From Tubiluchus corallicola (taxonomy: Eukaryota > Priapulida > Priapulimorpha > Priapulimorphida > Tubiluchidae): DNA of 64,000 nt. The translations under genes and the position numbers were made by a program. Under the pieces are notes generated by a model. It was not told the DNA's origin and did not search any database. It was given only the letters and a program-made list of their open reading frames with translations. Below are positions 46,401 through 57,238 of the stretch, piece after piece (positions within the stretch are counted from its first letter, which is position 1; every line of letters begins with the position of its first letter). The stretch spans positions 485,758-549,757 of the forward strand of contig JAQGDQ010000005.1 of the NCBI GenBank assembly GCA_030141605.1, given 5' to 3'.

Positions 46401-46901
46401 TAGTAAAAGCTATAACCCAGAGACATGCAAATACACAAAAACAACGACATAGACATGGACATTTATTTTCTCCAAATGGGTCACAAATTTCCATTTTACA
46501 AAAAAAATAACTTTATCCGTGGAGATGGGGGCAAGGAAAGACGACAACAATCTTTTTACAAATTGCTTAACTGAGCGGCTATTATAAAGAGTTATTACAA
46601 TTATTAGTAGAGTAAAATTCTTTTATGGTGTTTAGAATATAGGTCTAACTAGTATCAAGTTTCATGTAAAACTCTATTATTTTTCGTCCTTAGTACTTAG
46701 TAGACCTACTTTTATGCTTAATATTTTCACATTAAATCAGACACCAAGACAGCAGGGTACCAGGTAATATGGATTTTACATACTAAAGTATCTAATGCTT
46801 TTAAAGACAGTCAATAATTACTACCACTTCACTGTTAGAGTAGCATATATTCTAGTCTAGGTACCTGTTCCAAAGACACCTATGCCAGGTAACATTATCA
46901 T
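43476..46901 (-). CDS. Glucose-fructose oxidoreductase domain-containing protein (GFOD1/2 type)
   Basis: Three exons on the minus strand: 46901-46865, 45470-45340 and 44492-43476, total 1,185 nt, 394 residues. The start (MIMLPGIGVFGTG) matches the GFOD N terminus and follows an in-frame stop. Junctions: GT donors at 46864 and 45339 (AAT|GTAAGT), AG acceptors before 45470 and 44492. The N-terminal Rossmann half has the GxGxxG-like GIGVFGTG, then VEAVWGRSQEQAEMLA and VDLVCIVCPP. The EKP motif of active Gfo/Idh/MocA enzymes is CDRP here (residues 94-97), as in other GFODs where it is also degenerate, so catalysis is doubtful. The second half carries GGGLMNIVGSHVIDVL and VKEPVALAATFEDGLYVQAV, both diagnostic of GFOD. 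Human GFOD1 and GFOD2 are 385-390 residues, so this gene is full length. I cannot separate GFOD1 from GFOD2; a pre-duplication single gene is likely. Confidence 0.93.
44493..45339 (-). other. GFOD intron 2 with a tRNA-like segment
   Basis: Holds the tRNA-like repeat at about 44790-44866 and nothing else recognised. Confidence 0.6.
44790..44866 (-). repeat. tRNA-like sequence (probable SINE head or tRNA pseudogene)
   Basis: The minus strand reads GGGTGGCCGAGTGGTTTAGA (A-box TGGCCGAGTGG, as in Leu/Ser tRNAs) and 30 bases later AAGTTCGAGACTAGC (B-box GTTCGAGAC). Both internal RNA polymerase III promoter boxes are present at normal spacing, but the T stem and acceptor stem do not pair well, so it is not a working tRNA gene. 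A tRNA-derived SINE is the likeliest source. Confidence 0.5.
45471..46864 (-). other. GFOD intron 1 with a near-perfect palindrome
   Basis: A 1.4-kb first intron right after a 13-codon start exon. Its notable content is the palindrome at 46357-46449. Confidence 0.65.
46357..46449. repeat. Near-perfect 93-nt palindrome (46-bp arms, 1-nt spacer)
   Basis: The left arm TGTCGTTGTTTTTGTGTATT...TATAGCTTTTA and the right arm TAAAAGCTATAACCC...ACAACGACA are reverse complements except for two adjacent bases. A weaker outer pair (AAAAGATTGTTGTCGT near 46347 and ACGACAACAATCTTTTT near 46540) extends the inverted symmetry. It would form a long hairpin in RNA or single-stranded DNA. Confidence 0.9.
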
Positions 46902-47418
46902 TTCAGACTAAGTAAAACATGCACGACTGGTCAAAATTATCATACACTACAAAATCACAAACAAATGAAGCACAAGAAGGAAAAAATCAAAAATTTACGA
47001 AACATTCACATATCTACACTCCGTCCATGATTTTTGCTCACTGCACTTTCTATGGTAGCAGGGTTGCCAGATTCCGGTAGCTATAATAGTCCAACTTTCT
47101 GTTTAAAAAAGACCAGAGGCCGAATCATCGTAAGAAACTTTGTGCCATTTTTTTGTTTGCGTAAAGTTACGATCACATTTAATAACCTTCTTAAGTTACG
47201 AAACTTTTTGTGAGTTCCATCGTAAGACTTAAGAATGTTCTTCAGAAAATGTTGTTTATTGCCCATGGATACGCTCGATCCTCTTCACCACCAGTGGCGG
47301 GCAAATAGACTTCAATAATAAGTGTCTGTTTGTGAGATCAACAACACGATCCACTTGTTTTACAAATCACACCAAATATCTTTTACGTCAATTTGCCTTT
47401 ACTGTTCACTCGTCTTTA
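46902..47418. other. Region upstream of GFOD
   Basis: Should hold the GFOD promoter. On the minus strand a splice-acceptor-like GTTTTACTTAG lies just before the start codon. The part beyond about 47220 may be the 3' tail of the LINE that lies to its right, read on the minus strand. No TATA box or other element is certain. Confidence 0.35.
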
Positions 47419-47426
47419 GTTATATT

Positions 47427-47856
47427 CAGGGCCTATTTCAAGGGGGGGGGGGGAGTGGGGATATTTCCCCGGGGCCTCACCCTCCAGGGGGGGGGCACGC
47501 GCCAAGGTAACATTTTTTTTTGCTTTATGCGAACATACTGCCTCCCCCCTCCCTCTCTCTCTCTCTCTCTCTCTTGCCGCACGTGCGCCGTTTGCCAGTA
47601 TTGACAAGTATTAGGGACTGGTCTTGAGAATAAAGGAGTTTTTCTTTCAATTGTTCTTGCCTTTAACAATTGTATAACTCCGAATTTTCTCCTCGAAAAT
47701 GCTTCACCGGCAGTCTAGCAGTTCAAAATTTTTCTGGGCGCCAACCATGGTAGCCCCCCCCCCCCGGCACTTCGCCCCCTGGCCCCCTCCCTCACCCCCA
47801 ATGGGGCCTCACACGCCCCACTTCCCCGGGCCTCGCCTAGGCTGAAATAGGCCCTG
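47427..47856. mobile_element. hAT-type MITE, 430 bp, 14-bp perfect TIRs, 8-bp TSD
   Basis: Terminal inverted repeats CAGGGCCTATTTCA (47427-47440) and its exact reverse complement (47843-47856), flanked by the 8-bp direct repeat GTTATATT (47419-47426 and 47857-47864). CAGGG termini with an 8-bp duplication define the hAT superfamily. The subterminal sequences are extreme runs of G on the left and C on the right, themselves roughly inverted. There is no transposase frame, so it is non-autonomous. It sits on the 3' side of the LINE remnant that follows. Confidence 0.92.
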
Positions 47857-49495
47857 GTTATATTTTTAGTTTCAACAGCTCGTTAACATACATCCTAGTC
47901 AGTAGCAATTTATTTATGTTCCATTCACTTATATCTTGCACAGATGTGCCCAACTTGTTGATATACACAGCATTACATTCAAAAAGATGCTCAGTGGTAT
48001 CCTCTGCTACCTGGCATAAAGAACATTTGAGATCCCATTTATACAGATTTTTGAAATTTGCTTTAACATCTATCATATTAAGTCTAATTGACATAATATA
48101 TTTCATTTCGTCTAACCTACATTTTTCGGCATACATTTGTCTTTGGAAAGTATTGTTTTTAAAAACCTTAATTTTGTCATAGTTTCTATTTTAGTTTTAA
48201 GCTCTCTTTCTGTAAATAAATGAATTTCATTCTTTACATATTTTTTCCATCTAGATTTGGTTATTACAGTTATATCAACTGTACTTATATCAATATTATA
48301 TTTATTCGTGATGTGTTTGATTTCTGAATACCAACATTTATTGAAGTTATTATTTAATTGCACTTTTAGAACTTGTTTTGCCGTTCTTTCATCATTTGAG
48401 TTCATTAACAGACGATAATACGTTAATTTTTTAAAGTCTACCCTACAAACATTGGCCAGGTTTTTGTTTCACTTAACATGCCCCAATATGGCGTACTATC
48501 GTTTTGACGTAAAATCTTTGCTAGTGCTTCTTTTTGTATGCTTTCTAATTTATCTATTTCTGATTTGGTGAGATTGGTCCAAGTCTCAGCATTATTGATT
48601 ATTATCGGTATAACTGTGTTTTCGTACACCATTAGCCGAACAGCTGTAACAGTAGTTCCAACCTTAGATTCATTCCTAATGTTCATTATTTCTAAAATCA
48701 TAAATTTCATTTTATCTTTTTTTCAAACATAAGCTGATAATTAGTTTTGCTATTAAACCAATCTCCCAAGTATTTATATTCATGAATTTGTTTAATTTGG
48801 CCATTTTTTACGTTCAATATAGTTCTTTATTGTGTCTCTTTTTTGTCATATTAGTTACCATGTATTTTGTTTTTTTAAGTTGAAGTTCATCATTTTTTGA
48901 GTTTCTGCTTCTTTAATTACTGTTTCTGTAGTCCATACTGATAACACGTCATCCACATATAGCAGGGTGCCAATTTCTAATCAGGGCCAAACATTGTCAC
49001 TGAATGATACTGTATATCAATTATATCGTACATTGTTATCCCACATAGTGTTGGTCCTATTGGAGTACCTTGCCTTACATTTTCAGTTATTTTAATACTT
49101 TTAGTAAATCCAATAGGGGTGTTAATTTTGGCTTTAGGTTCACAGTTGAGCTTATAAACTGGTAATGTGTCACGAGAATTAAATCCTAATTTCCATAATT
49201 GATAAATGTAATCTTGTAGCCATAATCGGTCAAAACACTTTTCAACATCACCAAATAATAAGCATAATTCTGTATTCATCATTTTATTCTAATCTAATAT
49301 GGCTCTCAATGTAAAAGGTGATCTGATGTTCCTCTATTTTTACGCCATCTGCACTGTAAATTGCTGATTTTATTGTTTAATATGTCACAGTTTCCTTTTA
49401 TGAGAATCCTTTCAAATAATTTGCTAATAGCTGATGTTAAGAAAATCGCTCGTCTGTTAACCTCGTCTGTCAAACATTTCAAAGGTAACATTAGT
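47857..49495 (-). mobile_element. Decayed LINE (non-LTR retrotransposon) with reverse transcriptase and C-terminal zinc-finger remnants
   Basis: Read on the minus strand from 49495: RRAIFLTSAISKLFERIL and RWRKNRGTSDHLL (RT fingers), LLFGDVEKCFDRLW (first catalytic Asp region), VRQGTPIGPTLCGI (RT motif B), YVDD (codons at 48959-48948, the catalytic pair), then a thumb-like region ending in LESIQKEALAKIL and a C-terminal zinc finger (CSLCQVAEDTTEHLFEC), with a TAA at 47860-47858. The pieces lie in different frames, at least four shifts, so it is dead. The endonuclease part is missing: 5' truncated. Confidence 0.88.
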
Positions 49496-49629
49496 CGGAA
49501 AATAGCCTTTGACTAATGCTATTTTTTAAATATTCGACAATAAATAAAAATTTTTTTACTACTACTAGGAACTAAACAGTTCACATAAGAAGCTTTGTGA
49601 ATCCGCCTCCTGCATTATTTTACTACGCT

Positions 49630-50149
49630 AAGTAAAGGCACAGCCAAATCAAATCAAGTTTATTTTCTCTATAACATTTCAGGAACATATACATATAATG
49701 AAATATACAAACATAATTAGAGTAATAAGTGTGTTAATAAAGTAAATATAATGTCAAAGAGATAGGGTAGTGAATTGACTAAAAAATTATCAAGTCAGCT
49801 ACCCTTTATTTGGCAACAAAATTGGTTAATTTGAGCACTGGTTAACATAGCAGATTAAGTAATGATGTAAAGTTATCTGTCAAATAATAGTAGATAATTA
49901 TCATCTAAATGTATGTTATCAAGTTATTTCCATCAAAATTAAATATATAAGTAAAGCACGTTAAAAAAGCGTGAAAGTGAATTAATGTTGTTTTGAAAAC
50001 ACCCATAGTACGACCCTTAGTGGAACTAGAAACACAAATTCATACAATAATAATGATAATGATAATAATGTACATACAACAACATCATTATTGTACAGCA
50101 ATAATTACTGTACAACAATATGATGACTGTACTATTATATAATAATACA
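49630..50149. repeat. Probable second LINE 3' tail and simple repeats
   Basis: TCAAATCAAGTTTATTTTCT (minus strand: AATAAACTTGATTTGA) near 49650 looks like the terminus of another CR1-like element on the minus strand. Imperfect ATA and TAATGATAATAA repeats occupy 50040-50150. No coding sequence recognised between. Confidence 0.45.
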
Positions 50150-51610
50150 ATAATAATGATAATAATAATAATAATAATAATGATATTCAATTCAATTCAA
50201 TGTATTTATTAACTCCGCAACAATTATCAAAATACAGTATTAGGAATACATGCAATATTATGTACCAAAGGAGAAGGGCAGCGAAGAACCCGTAGGTTAT
50301 CTAGTCAGCCACCCTTAAATAGCTAGGGTTAAAAAAAATTAATTTTGGTACCGGTCTCAATTTAAATTTGAATTCTGTAGACGTGTGTAATTGGCAATTA
50401 AATGATGGGAAACTCAATACTGTAGAACATTATAATTTAAATAACCAAAAATTTACAATTCTAAAATACTGTGAGTATGCAAGCAACAAAATAAAAATAA
50501 CTTAAGGTTTTTAACATAACGGAAAATGGATAATGTGAGCATTAACTGAAAAATCCGGCAAAAAACAAAAAATCAGTAGAATGATCAACCAAAGATGTTC
50601 ATAAAACGAATATAATAAATTAAACCAAGGAAATAAGGTAAATATAAATCATACAAAACAAAACAAAAAACTGAAACAAATAAGAAAAAACAAGACTGAA
50701 ATGTTGTAATAGTAACATCAATGACTGAAGATGTCGAGAAAGAGAATATAATAATTAAACCATCGAAAAACTAAATCTCAACTGTAAATAAGACAAAATG
50801 AAATCAAAATATAGCAAAAACTTAAAGAAAAACTTATAGTTCGTAACAATGAAAAAAATGTATAGGTGTTCAAAGTACATAAGTAAAATATCTCATTTAT
50901 TTGTACCCTGCAATAAATTGTTTTTTATAGTTTAGAATTAACTTATTGTAGTTACTTGACTTTAATTGATCAGATAATGAATTCCATAGCAAAGATCCTT
51001 GTTGTTTTAAAGAATTCTGGCCTTTAGATGAATTAAATCTTTCAATAAAATAAGATTGGGCAGTAGCAAACCTAGTAGAATGGTGATGCATGTGACATGC
51101 TAAAGTATAATAATTGCTGAAGAGATCCGGGAGTGAATTATTTTTGAATTTATATACAAACTTGACCAGTTCTAATTTATACAGATCTTATACTTTTAGT
51201 AGACCTAATTGCAAATACAAAGGTGCTGCATGTTCTCTTTTACTAGTAAATGTTATAAGTTTGATAATCTTGTTTTGTTTAGAAACCAATGATTTTAAGA
51301 CCAATGCTGAAGCACTACCCCAGGCAAGAATGCCATAACTCAGATATGGCATGACAAGAGAAGAATACAAGAGCCGTAATGCATCTACATTTATGTAGTG
51401 TCGTATTCTAGCTAATACACCACTTAATTTGCTAATTTTGTTGACTATAATGCAGTACATGTGTTTCCCAATGAATTCTACTACAAATATACCAAGATAT
51501 TTGATTTCTTAGGCAGATTGAATATTACAACCTCCCATATTTATGTTTAAACTAATGCTATGTTGCTTGTTTCCAATTAACATATATTTTTTTTTATAAT
51601 TTATGGATGG
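50150..51610 (-). mobile_element. 5'-truncated LINE, CR1/Jockey-like 3' part with microsatellite tail
   Basis: The minus strand encodes the end of an RT polyprotein: KYLGIFV, then KISKLSGVLARIRHYINVDA, LRLLYSSLVMPYLSYGILAW and HAAPLYLQLGLL. After an in-frame TAA (51190 region) the same frame resumes with LYKLELVKFVYKFKNNSLPD and HSTRFATAQSYFIERF and ends at the stop near 50897. The 3' UTR runs to ATAAATACATTGAATTGAAT followed by (ATT)n at about 50210-50150, the usual microsatellite tail of CR1-like elements. The single stop and the truncation make it inactive. Confidence 0.82.
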
Positions 51611-53757
51611 ATATTAATAATACTAACAGTAGGCTCAATTAGGATACAGTAGTAGATCCCTGTATCATTTACCACGTCAGGTAATGACGCCAAATGGTGG
51701 CAGATTTTAGATAAGAAAGATATTAATACTAGCAGTTAATGAGACAAAAATTGACACAAAATATATTTCGTGAGACGAAGCCAGTAACCAAAGCCAGGCC
51801 AGTAAAATATCACTGAAAAAAAGGCCAAAATCCAAGCACAAAATTAATAATCCATATATAATCAAAAAAGGCCAGATTGGATTTAGAAAACCAAACCTGG
51901 CAACCCTGTATAATAATCATTAGAAAGGTAGAGTTTGGTAAAGTCATAGATAATAAAAATGTTTTATTTAGACTGGTACATAACGTCCAAAAACAAAAGA
52001 ACGCCCTTTTCGATAGTGGCTGCTGAAGAGTGTTGAGGTTGTTTTTTCTCAGTTCAGATTAATTTCATTAATTTTGATTAAATAGTCACGACTTTTAGCT
52101 CGTTGTTGTAAAGGCTCCACATAACCTTTAATTTCGTTAATAAAAGTGTAGTAATGTACTGTAGCACACTGGTGGCTATACTAGTTACTACTTTTACTAG
52201 TAGTAGCAGGGTACACTAGTAGTAGTAATGGACAACTCTATAAATACGGGCGCAACTGGAAGGCACAAACCTGCATTGTGAAAAACACGGGATTGGCAAG
52301 AGTAACTCAGATTGTTTTCAATATATCGACAGAAAATAATTTCTAAATAAATTGTACAATGTGTCTGGAGGTCCAGTTCCGGATCCGAATTTTTATCTTA
52401 TCTAACACCCGAATTCGAAATATTGTGGCGTATGCGATGTCTAGTCTAGCAGTGGTTAAAGGTACGGGACAGCATTAGGAAAATCAGTAACTAAGCAATA
52501 CCGATCCGTCTGCCAAGTGCATTTATTTAATAAAAAGTATTGATTATTTCATATCTTGAACGATGTTGACTAGAAAATACTGAACCATATCTGGTGATAA
52601 CCAGTGAAAACACTGTAGAAATTCATGCCAGTGTTAGCATAGCCTGCCTTGCTTGATTCTCCTGATACTATAATTAAGTACTATAATTAAGTGCAAGGAA
52701 GCACAAACAATAAGGTTATTTATATACAAAAAGCTGGCTAGATTATAGAAATGAATTTAGTGCAGTATCTGTTGTGAAAGTATTTGGGATTTGTGTAGTT
52801 ATAATTAATAGAACATAGTAAAGAGCTTTATGAAGCCTACGCCACCCCTCTCCCGAAAATAGAAGTACCTGTCTGCTGTGTCAGAAGACGCAGTATCTCT
52901 AAAAAAATTTCTGGAACATAACATTAACTTTAGGGTTTCGTTATTTTGTAAATAATTATAATATTAGTTCTAACATCCAGGTCATTAAATTACTATTATA
53001 GCAGCTGTTTATATAAACGCATTATAATACCACATCAGTATTAGAAAATAGAACTGTAATGAGATAATAGTGAAACACAACTAGAACCCCAAGGGTTTTA
53101 CTTAGTGTAATTGAAGGTAGTGAAAAATTTAATTTAGTTCAAGGATCCTTAGTTCGTTCCTTATTCATTATGCATGGACTGGGACAAATTTAAGAATGAT
53201 GCATTTATTACCCGTCCAACTTTCTTGTATATTTTGTTGTATATATTCATGAACTTTTTAGCAGAATTATAATAAAGGGCAAATCCACATCAATAACAGC
53301 TTGGATTCATATTAGACTCGATTGATTGACCTATAATTTTATGTTTGTTATAAAATTCAAGTTGACCTACATCATACACGTTATCCATATTTGCAGTGTT
53401 GCGCCTTGTTAATCCTAGTATAGGCCACCTCAATCTCGTTAAGTATATAAGTTTTATTTGGCTGCCGTACAAGTGAGAAAATAAGTACTAGACGCAGCTG
53501 CCGTTGCTCGAGTTTTGGGCATCTTGCAGTGCTTTGGTAATCACTGACACAGTATCGGATCTGTAAGAAAAAAATTATTGGGTCCGGTGCCAAACTTCTA
53601 AACACTTTGATCATTATATTGTGACTATGGTAATACTGTGTTTTTGAGAATTCTAGCTAGCTGAAACTGTTAAACTATTCTTTGATTAGATGTGATTTTT
53701 AGGGTTTCTGGTGTAAAACACGGTGCGTAATCTTCAACTTTTCATTTTTTTAGCATC
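51611..53757. other. Intergenic sequence upstream of RPS18
   Basis: No convincing gene. There are TAGTAGTAG-type short repeats near 52190-52230 and a short direct repeat (AGTACTATAATTA twice) at 52676-52700. Minus-strand frames at 53290-53614 do not match anything I know. Confidence 0.4.
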
Positions 53758-54216
53758 ATGTCATTAGTAGTACCAGAAAAATTTCAGCACATTTTGCGTG
53801 TACTGAATACCAACATTGATGGGCAAAGAAAAGTCATGTTTGCCTTGACGGCTATCAAGGGCTGTGGTCGACGGTATAGCAACATTGTATGTAAAAAAGC
53901 GGACATCGACTTAACGAAGCGTGCCGGAGAATTGAGTGAAGAGGAGGTTGAGCGTCTTATCACAATAATGCAGAACCCGCGCCAGTACAAAATCCCTGAT
54001 TGGTTTTTAAATAGACAAAAAGATGTTAAAGATGGAAAATACAGCCAAGCATTGTCAAGCGGTTTAGACAGTAAACTTCGTGAAGATTTGGAAAGAATGA
54101 AGAAGATTCGTGCTCATAGGGGTTTGCGTCACTACATGGGTTTGCGAGTGCGAGGTCAACACACTAAAACTACAGGTCGCCGTGGAAGAACTGTAGGTGT
54201 GTCCAAGAAGAAATAA
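53758..54216 (+). CDS. RPS18: 40S ribosomal protein S18 (uS13 family)
   Basis: A single uninterrupted frame of 152 residues, the same length as other animal RPS18 proteins. It starts [20 protein letters not shown], contains [20 protein letters not shown] and [20 protein letters not shown], and ends [18 protein letters not shown]. The protein sits in the head of the 40S subunit, contacting the P-site tRNA region and intersubunit bridges. An AATAAA signal lies at 54256, only 40 bases after the stop. No intron interrupts the coding region, which is unusual since animal RPS18 genes usually contain several; there is no poly(A) tract or target duplication to prove retroposition, and the frame is fully intact. 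Just upstream, a pyrimidine tract with CTTTTC could be a TOP-type transcript start or part of a splice acceptor (TTTTTTTAG four bases before ATG). Confidence 0.97.
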   Translation: MSLVVPEKFQHILRVLNTNIDGQRKVMFALTAIKGCGRRYSNIVCKKADIDLTKRAGELSEEEVERLITIMQNPRQYKIPDWFLNRQKDVKDGKYSQALSSGLDSKLREDLERMKKIRAHRGLRHYMGLRVRGQHTKTTGRRGRTVGVSKKK

Positions 54217-54255
54217 ACTGGCACCTTGTAATTGAAAGTTCTGTATTGATAACTT

Positions 54256-54261
54256 AATAAA
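54256..54261 (+). terminator. Polyadenylation signal of RPS18
   Basis: AATAAA 40 bases downstream of the RPS18 stop codon, at the short distance typical of ribosomal protein genes. Confidence 0.65.
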
Positions 54262-54869
54262 AATAATGATTTGAATTTTTTGTTTTAGCAGATTATGATG
54301 AAACCCATTTTGTGTTGTTCTGTTTTTTCCAACTGAGCTTATCTACATTAATAACTGCTCTAAGTCTTCATACTTCCCACTGCAGCATTACTAAATTTAT
54401 TTTAAGCACGCATGACACATTTTCTTTGAAATTTCCTAGTTACAAGAAAGTTATTCACCAGTACTTTTAATTGCAATTTTTTTCTGCTGTTCCTGTTATG
54501 TTTATTTGTCTTGAGTACTATAGTTTTTACAGTATATGAAAATATCTGACATGTTACAAGTTACTCCAACAGCTAGAAAAGTTATATTACCAATATTACC
54601 TATATTTTCAAGCGGTTTGAAAGGATCAATATTTCATTAAGATATTTTCAGAATTAGGAGCCTACTTTTATGTAAGCAATATTAGCTAGTCTTTTCGTAA
54701 GAATTGCACAGAATAAACATGTGCACACATACGCCACAAAATCTTCTGATGTAGCACTTTCATAATCAGATTATAAGGCATATTGTTGAAAGACTGGTGG
54801 GTAATTTTTCATTATGCCATTTGGTTGGTGGTAACTAACTCAAAAATATAACAAAGACTGACAACTGAT

Positions 54870-57065
54870 ATACATAAAATATACTGTGCGAAAAGTTATT
54901 TTTATAAACTGTTTGTAATAATTATTAACTTGGTTTGGCATATTGTATATTAACATAGTTGAGCTACCTTTAAAATGTAGTACACTCACTACACTGATAC
55001 AAGAATTACAGTTAAATATTGTTTCACAGCAATGAAAGAAAAGAAAAATGATGTAAGCGTACATAGAATGTATGTACTCCAGCTATTTAAATAACAGTTT
55101 ATAAAGAAATAATGGTTTATAAAGAATCAATAATGAAAGAGTTCAAAATAATTATGGTCATAGTCTGCTGTCGTACTGATTTCCTCTTCTGTGTGGATCG
55201 GAGAAATAAGTTGTTGCCAATGAAAATGAAGCGTGGCATGAAGCCTATAAAAACAATTAATAAACTATACATTATGCAATGTATAATTTTACAAACGTTC
55301 AAAATGTCAGCTCTTAAGGCCCGTCTTTCTTGCTATTGGAAGAAACGCTCGTAAAACCGCTTATCGCTACAGCGAGAAAAAACTCTTGCGAAAAATGTTG
55401 GAGTGATGAAAACGTTAATCTCAGCAAGAAGTAATATCACTCTTCAAAACGCTGACAAAATGCTGTTGAAAATGGGCTAACGCTGCAACGAGAACAAGCC
55501 TCTTGCCATGCTAGAGATGGCTAAGGGTTTTTGCTGCAGGTTGCGTAATGTGCATGAACAATGCTAGATACATTACTGTGTAGTCTGCAGTGTAAACTAC
55601 ACGCAGTACATTGCCTAGTGAATAACTTCACTATTTTAATCTAGTACAAGTGCCATTACCTGACGTATTGATGATTTGCTTTTGATGTGAAGATGTGTGC
55701 ATACTGCAATTCATTGCATATTATTGCTGATTCCACATGCCAAGAAAACAAAGCATTTGAGTGGAAAAAATAGTAAGTGGGCAATGTATTACGTATTATC
55801 AGTGAACTAAAACGTATGTTTATGGCACATGGGCCTATACCTGTACAACAGTACAAGCAGCGAGAAAGCTGCTTCTGAAAACAATAGGTCATTCTAGAAA
55901 TTAGAAAACGATATTCATTTTCACTAGCGCGTGAAAAACGGTAGTCAAAACGGACCTTTTAGCAATTCGGTTGTAATTAAAAGGTCCAACTAGACATAGC
56001 CAGTGTTAGATCTTTGTTTCTCTTTTTTGGAAGTTTTTAAATATTATTTTTTTATATTTTTCTCCAAAATGACTGATAATCTTGTTGAATATTATTGTAA
56101 AATAGCCACATGAAAGAGGTGGTATTTCAGGAGAAGAAAGTTAGACCCTAAAATTTATATTCATAATTGCTTCTATTTTCAGCAAAAAGCGGGGAGCATA
56201 AATAAAGTGCATTTCATTTTCTATTCGTGTTTTTATGGAAAGAGTTTGCGCAGTAACTGCATATTCATTTTTGTTCTGGTGTTTTGGCTTAACGAGCACA
56301 TTTATTTCCAAAATCATGATCACTCACTCGTAGTTTCGTGATAACCTGCCTATGATTTTTGTCCTTAATAATGTTTAGGTATGGCTCTATTTTGTATTAG
56401 CATTTTAAAACTCTGTAAAACCTGAGCTTGTCATAATCACCTTTTTTTCTGATCATCATCATAAATTTCGCTAAAACATACATTTTCGTACCGGGTTTTA
56501 GAACTTTGTTCAGGTCTTTGACTTTCTCATTAATTTCTTTGTCATTGATTCCTTCTCACATTTTAATTATTTGTAGTTTGGGATAAAATGCAGATCATAG
56601 TTTGCACAATGTACATTGGCAAAGCAATACACGTTAAATACTACATAAACCGGCTGTGTGCAAAGTTATTTTCATAAACAAATGTTAAGATATGGTATAC
56701 TGATACTAGCATCACAGTTACATAAAAATTGTAAAACTTAGCAATGGAAAAAGAAAAATGACCTGAAAGTAGTAGGTATCTGTACCAGCTTTTTAAACGA
56801 AAGATTATAAAAAAAAAATAATGAGAGTTAGAGTCTGCTGTCAAAGTGCTGATTTCTTCTTCCCTAGGAATCGGGAGTTGTGGCCAAAAGTTGCTTGCAT
56901 TGATGTCGTAGATGTACAGATAGATGAACTGATGTGGATTACGATCCAAACTTATGAATACTTAAAGCACAAAGCCTATAAAAATAAAATAAAAAACAAT
57001 TAATAAAATGTACTCTATGCAATATACAATTATACAGACGTGTCTAAAATTTCTTAACTCTTAAG
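54870..57065. repeat. Two diverged direct copies of an unknown 420-bp element (about 54880-55320 and 56648-57065)
   Basis: Shared phrases in the same order: AAGTTATTTTTATAAAC / AAGTTATTTTCATAAAC; AATGAAAGAAAAGAAAAATGA / AATGGAAAAAGAAAAATGA; AGTCTGCTGTC followed by CTGATTTCCTCTTC / CTGATTTCTTCTTC; AAGCCTATAAAAA; ACAATTAATAAA; TATGCAATGTATAATTTTAC / TATGCAATATACAATTATAC; CTCTTAAG. Between them, 55330-56640 holds no recognised gene. Class unknown. Confidence 0.7.
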
Positions 57066-57221
57066 CATTTGAATACTTCAGAGATTTTAATTTAATTAAA
57101 TTCAGTTTATTCGCTCAAATATGTGTGAAAAAATAATGTACTGGAAAATGGGTTATGATTTATTATAACTATTACACAAAGTACTTGCCGGCTTTTGGTG
57201 TCGTGAGACTCACTTCGCGAT

Positions 57222-57229
57222 TGACGTCA
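57222..57229 (+). promoter_or_regulatory. Perfect CRE palindrome (TGACGTCA) just upstream of HSBP1 ATG
   Basis: The full 8-base CREB/ATF site TGACGTCA ends ten bases before the HSBP1 start codon. It would lie in the core promoter or 5' UTR. Nearby GC content is locally higher (CTTCGCGATTG), as around a promoter. Function is inferred from the consensus only. Confidence 0.45.
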
Positions 57230-57238
57230 GAGTTCAAC

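Noticed and set aside
47416-47669. Open frames rich in Gly/Pro/Arg on both strands
   Set aside because: They arise from the G and C runs and CT repeats in the hAT MITE.
51114-51338. Plus-strand frame of 74 codons
   Set aside because: Antisense to the LINE reverse transcriptase C-terminal region.
55112-55354. 80-codon plus-strand frame downstream of RPS18
   Set aside because: It overlaps the diverged repeat pair, and the frame is not kept in the second copy, so coding is unlikely.
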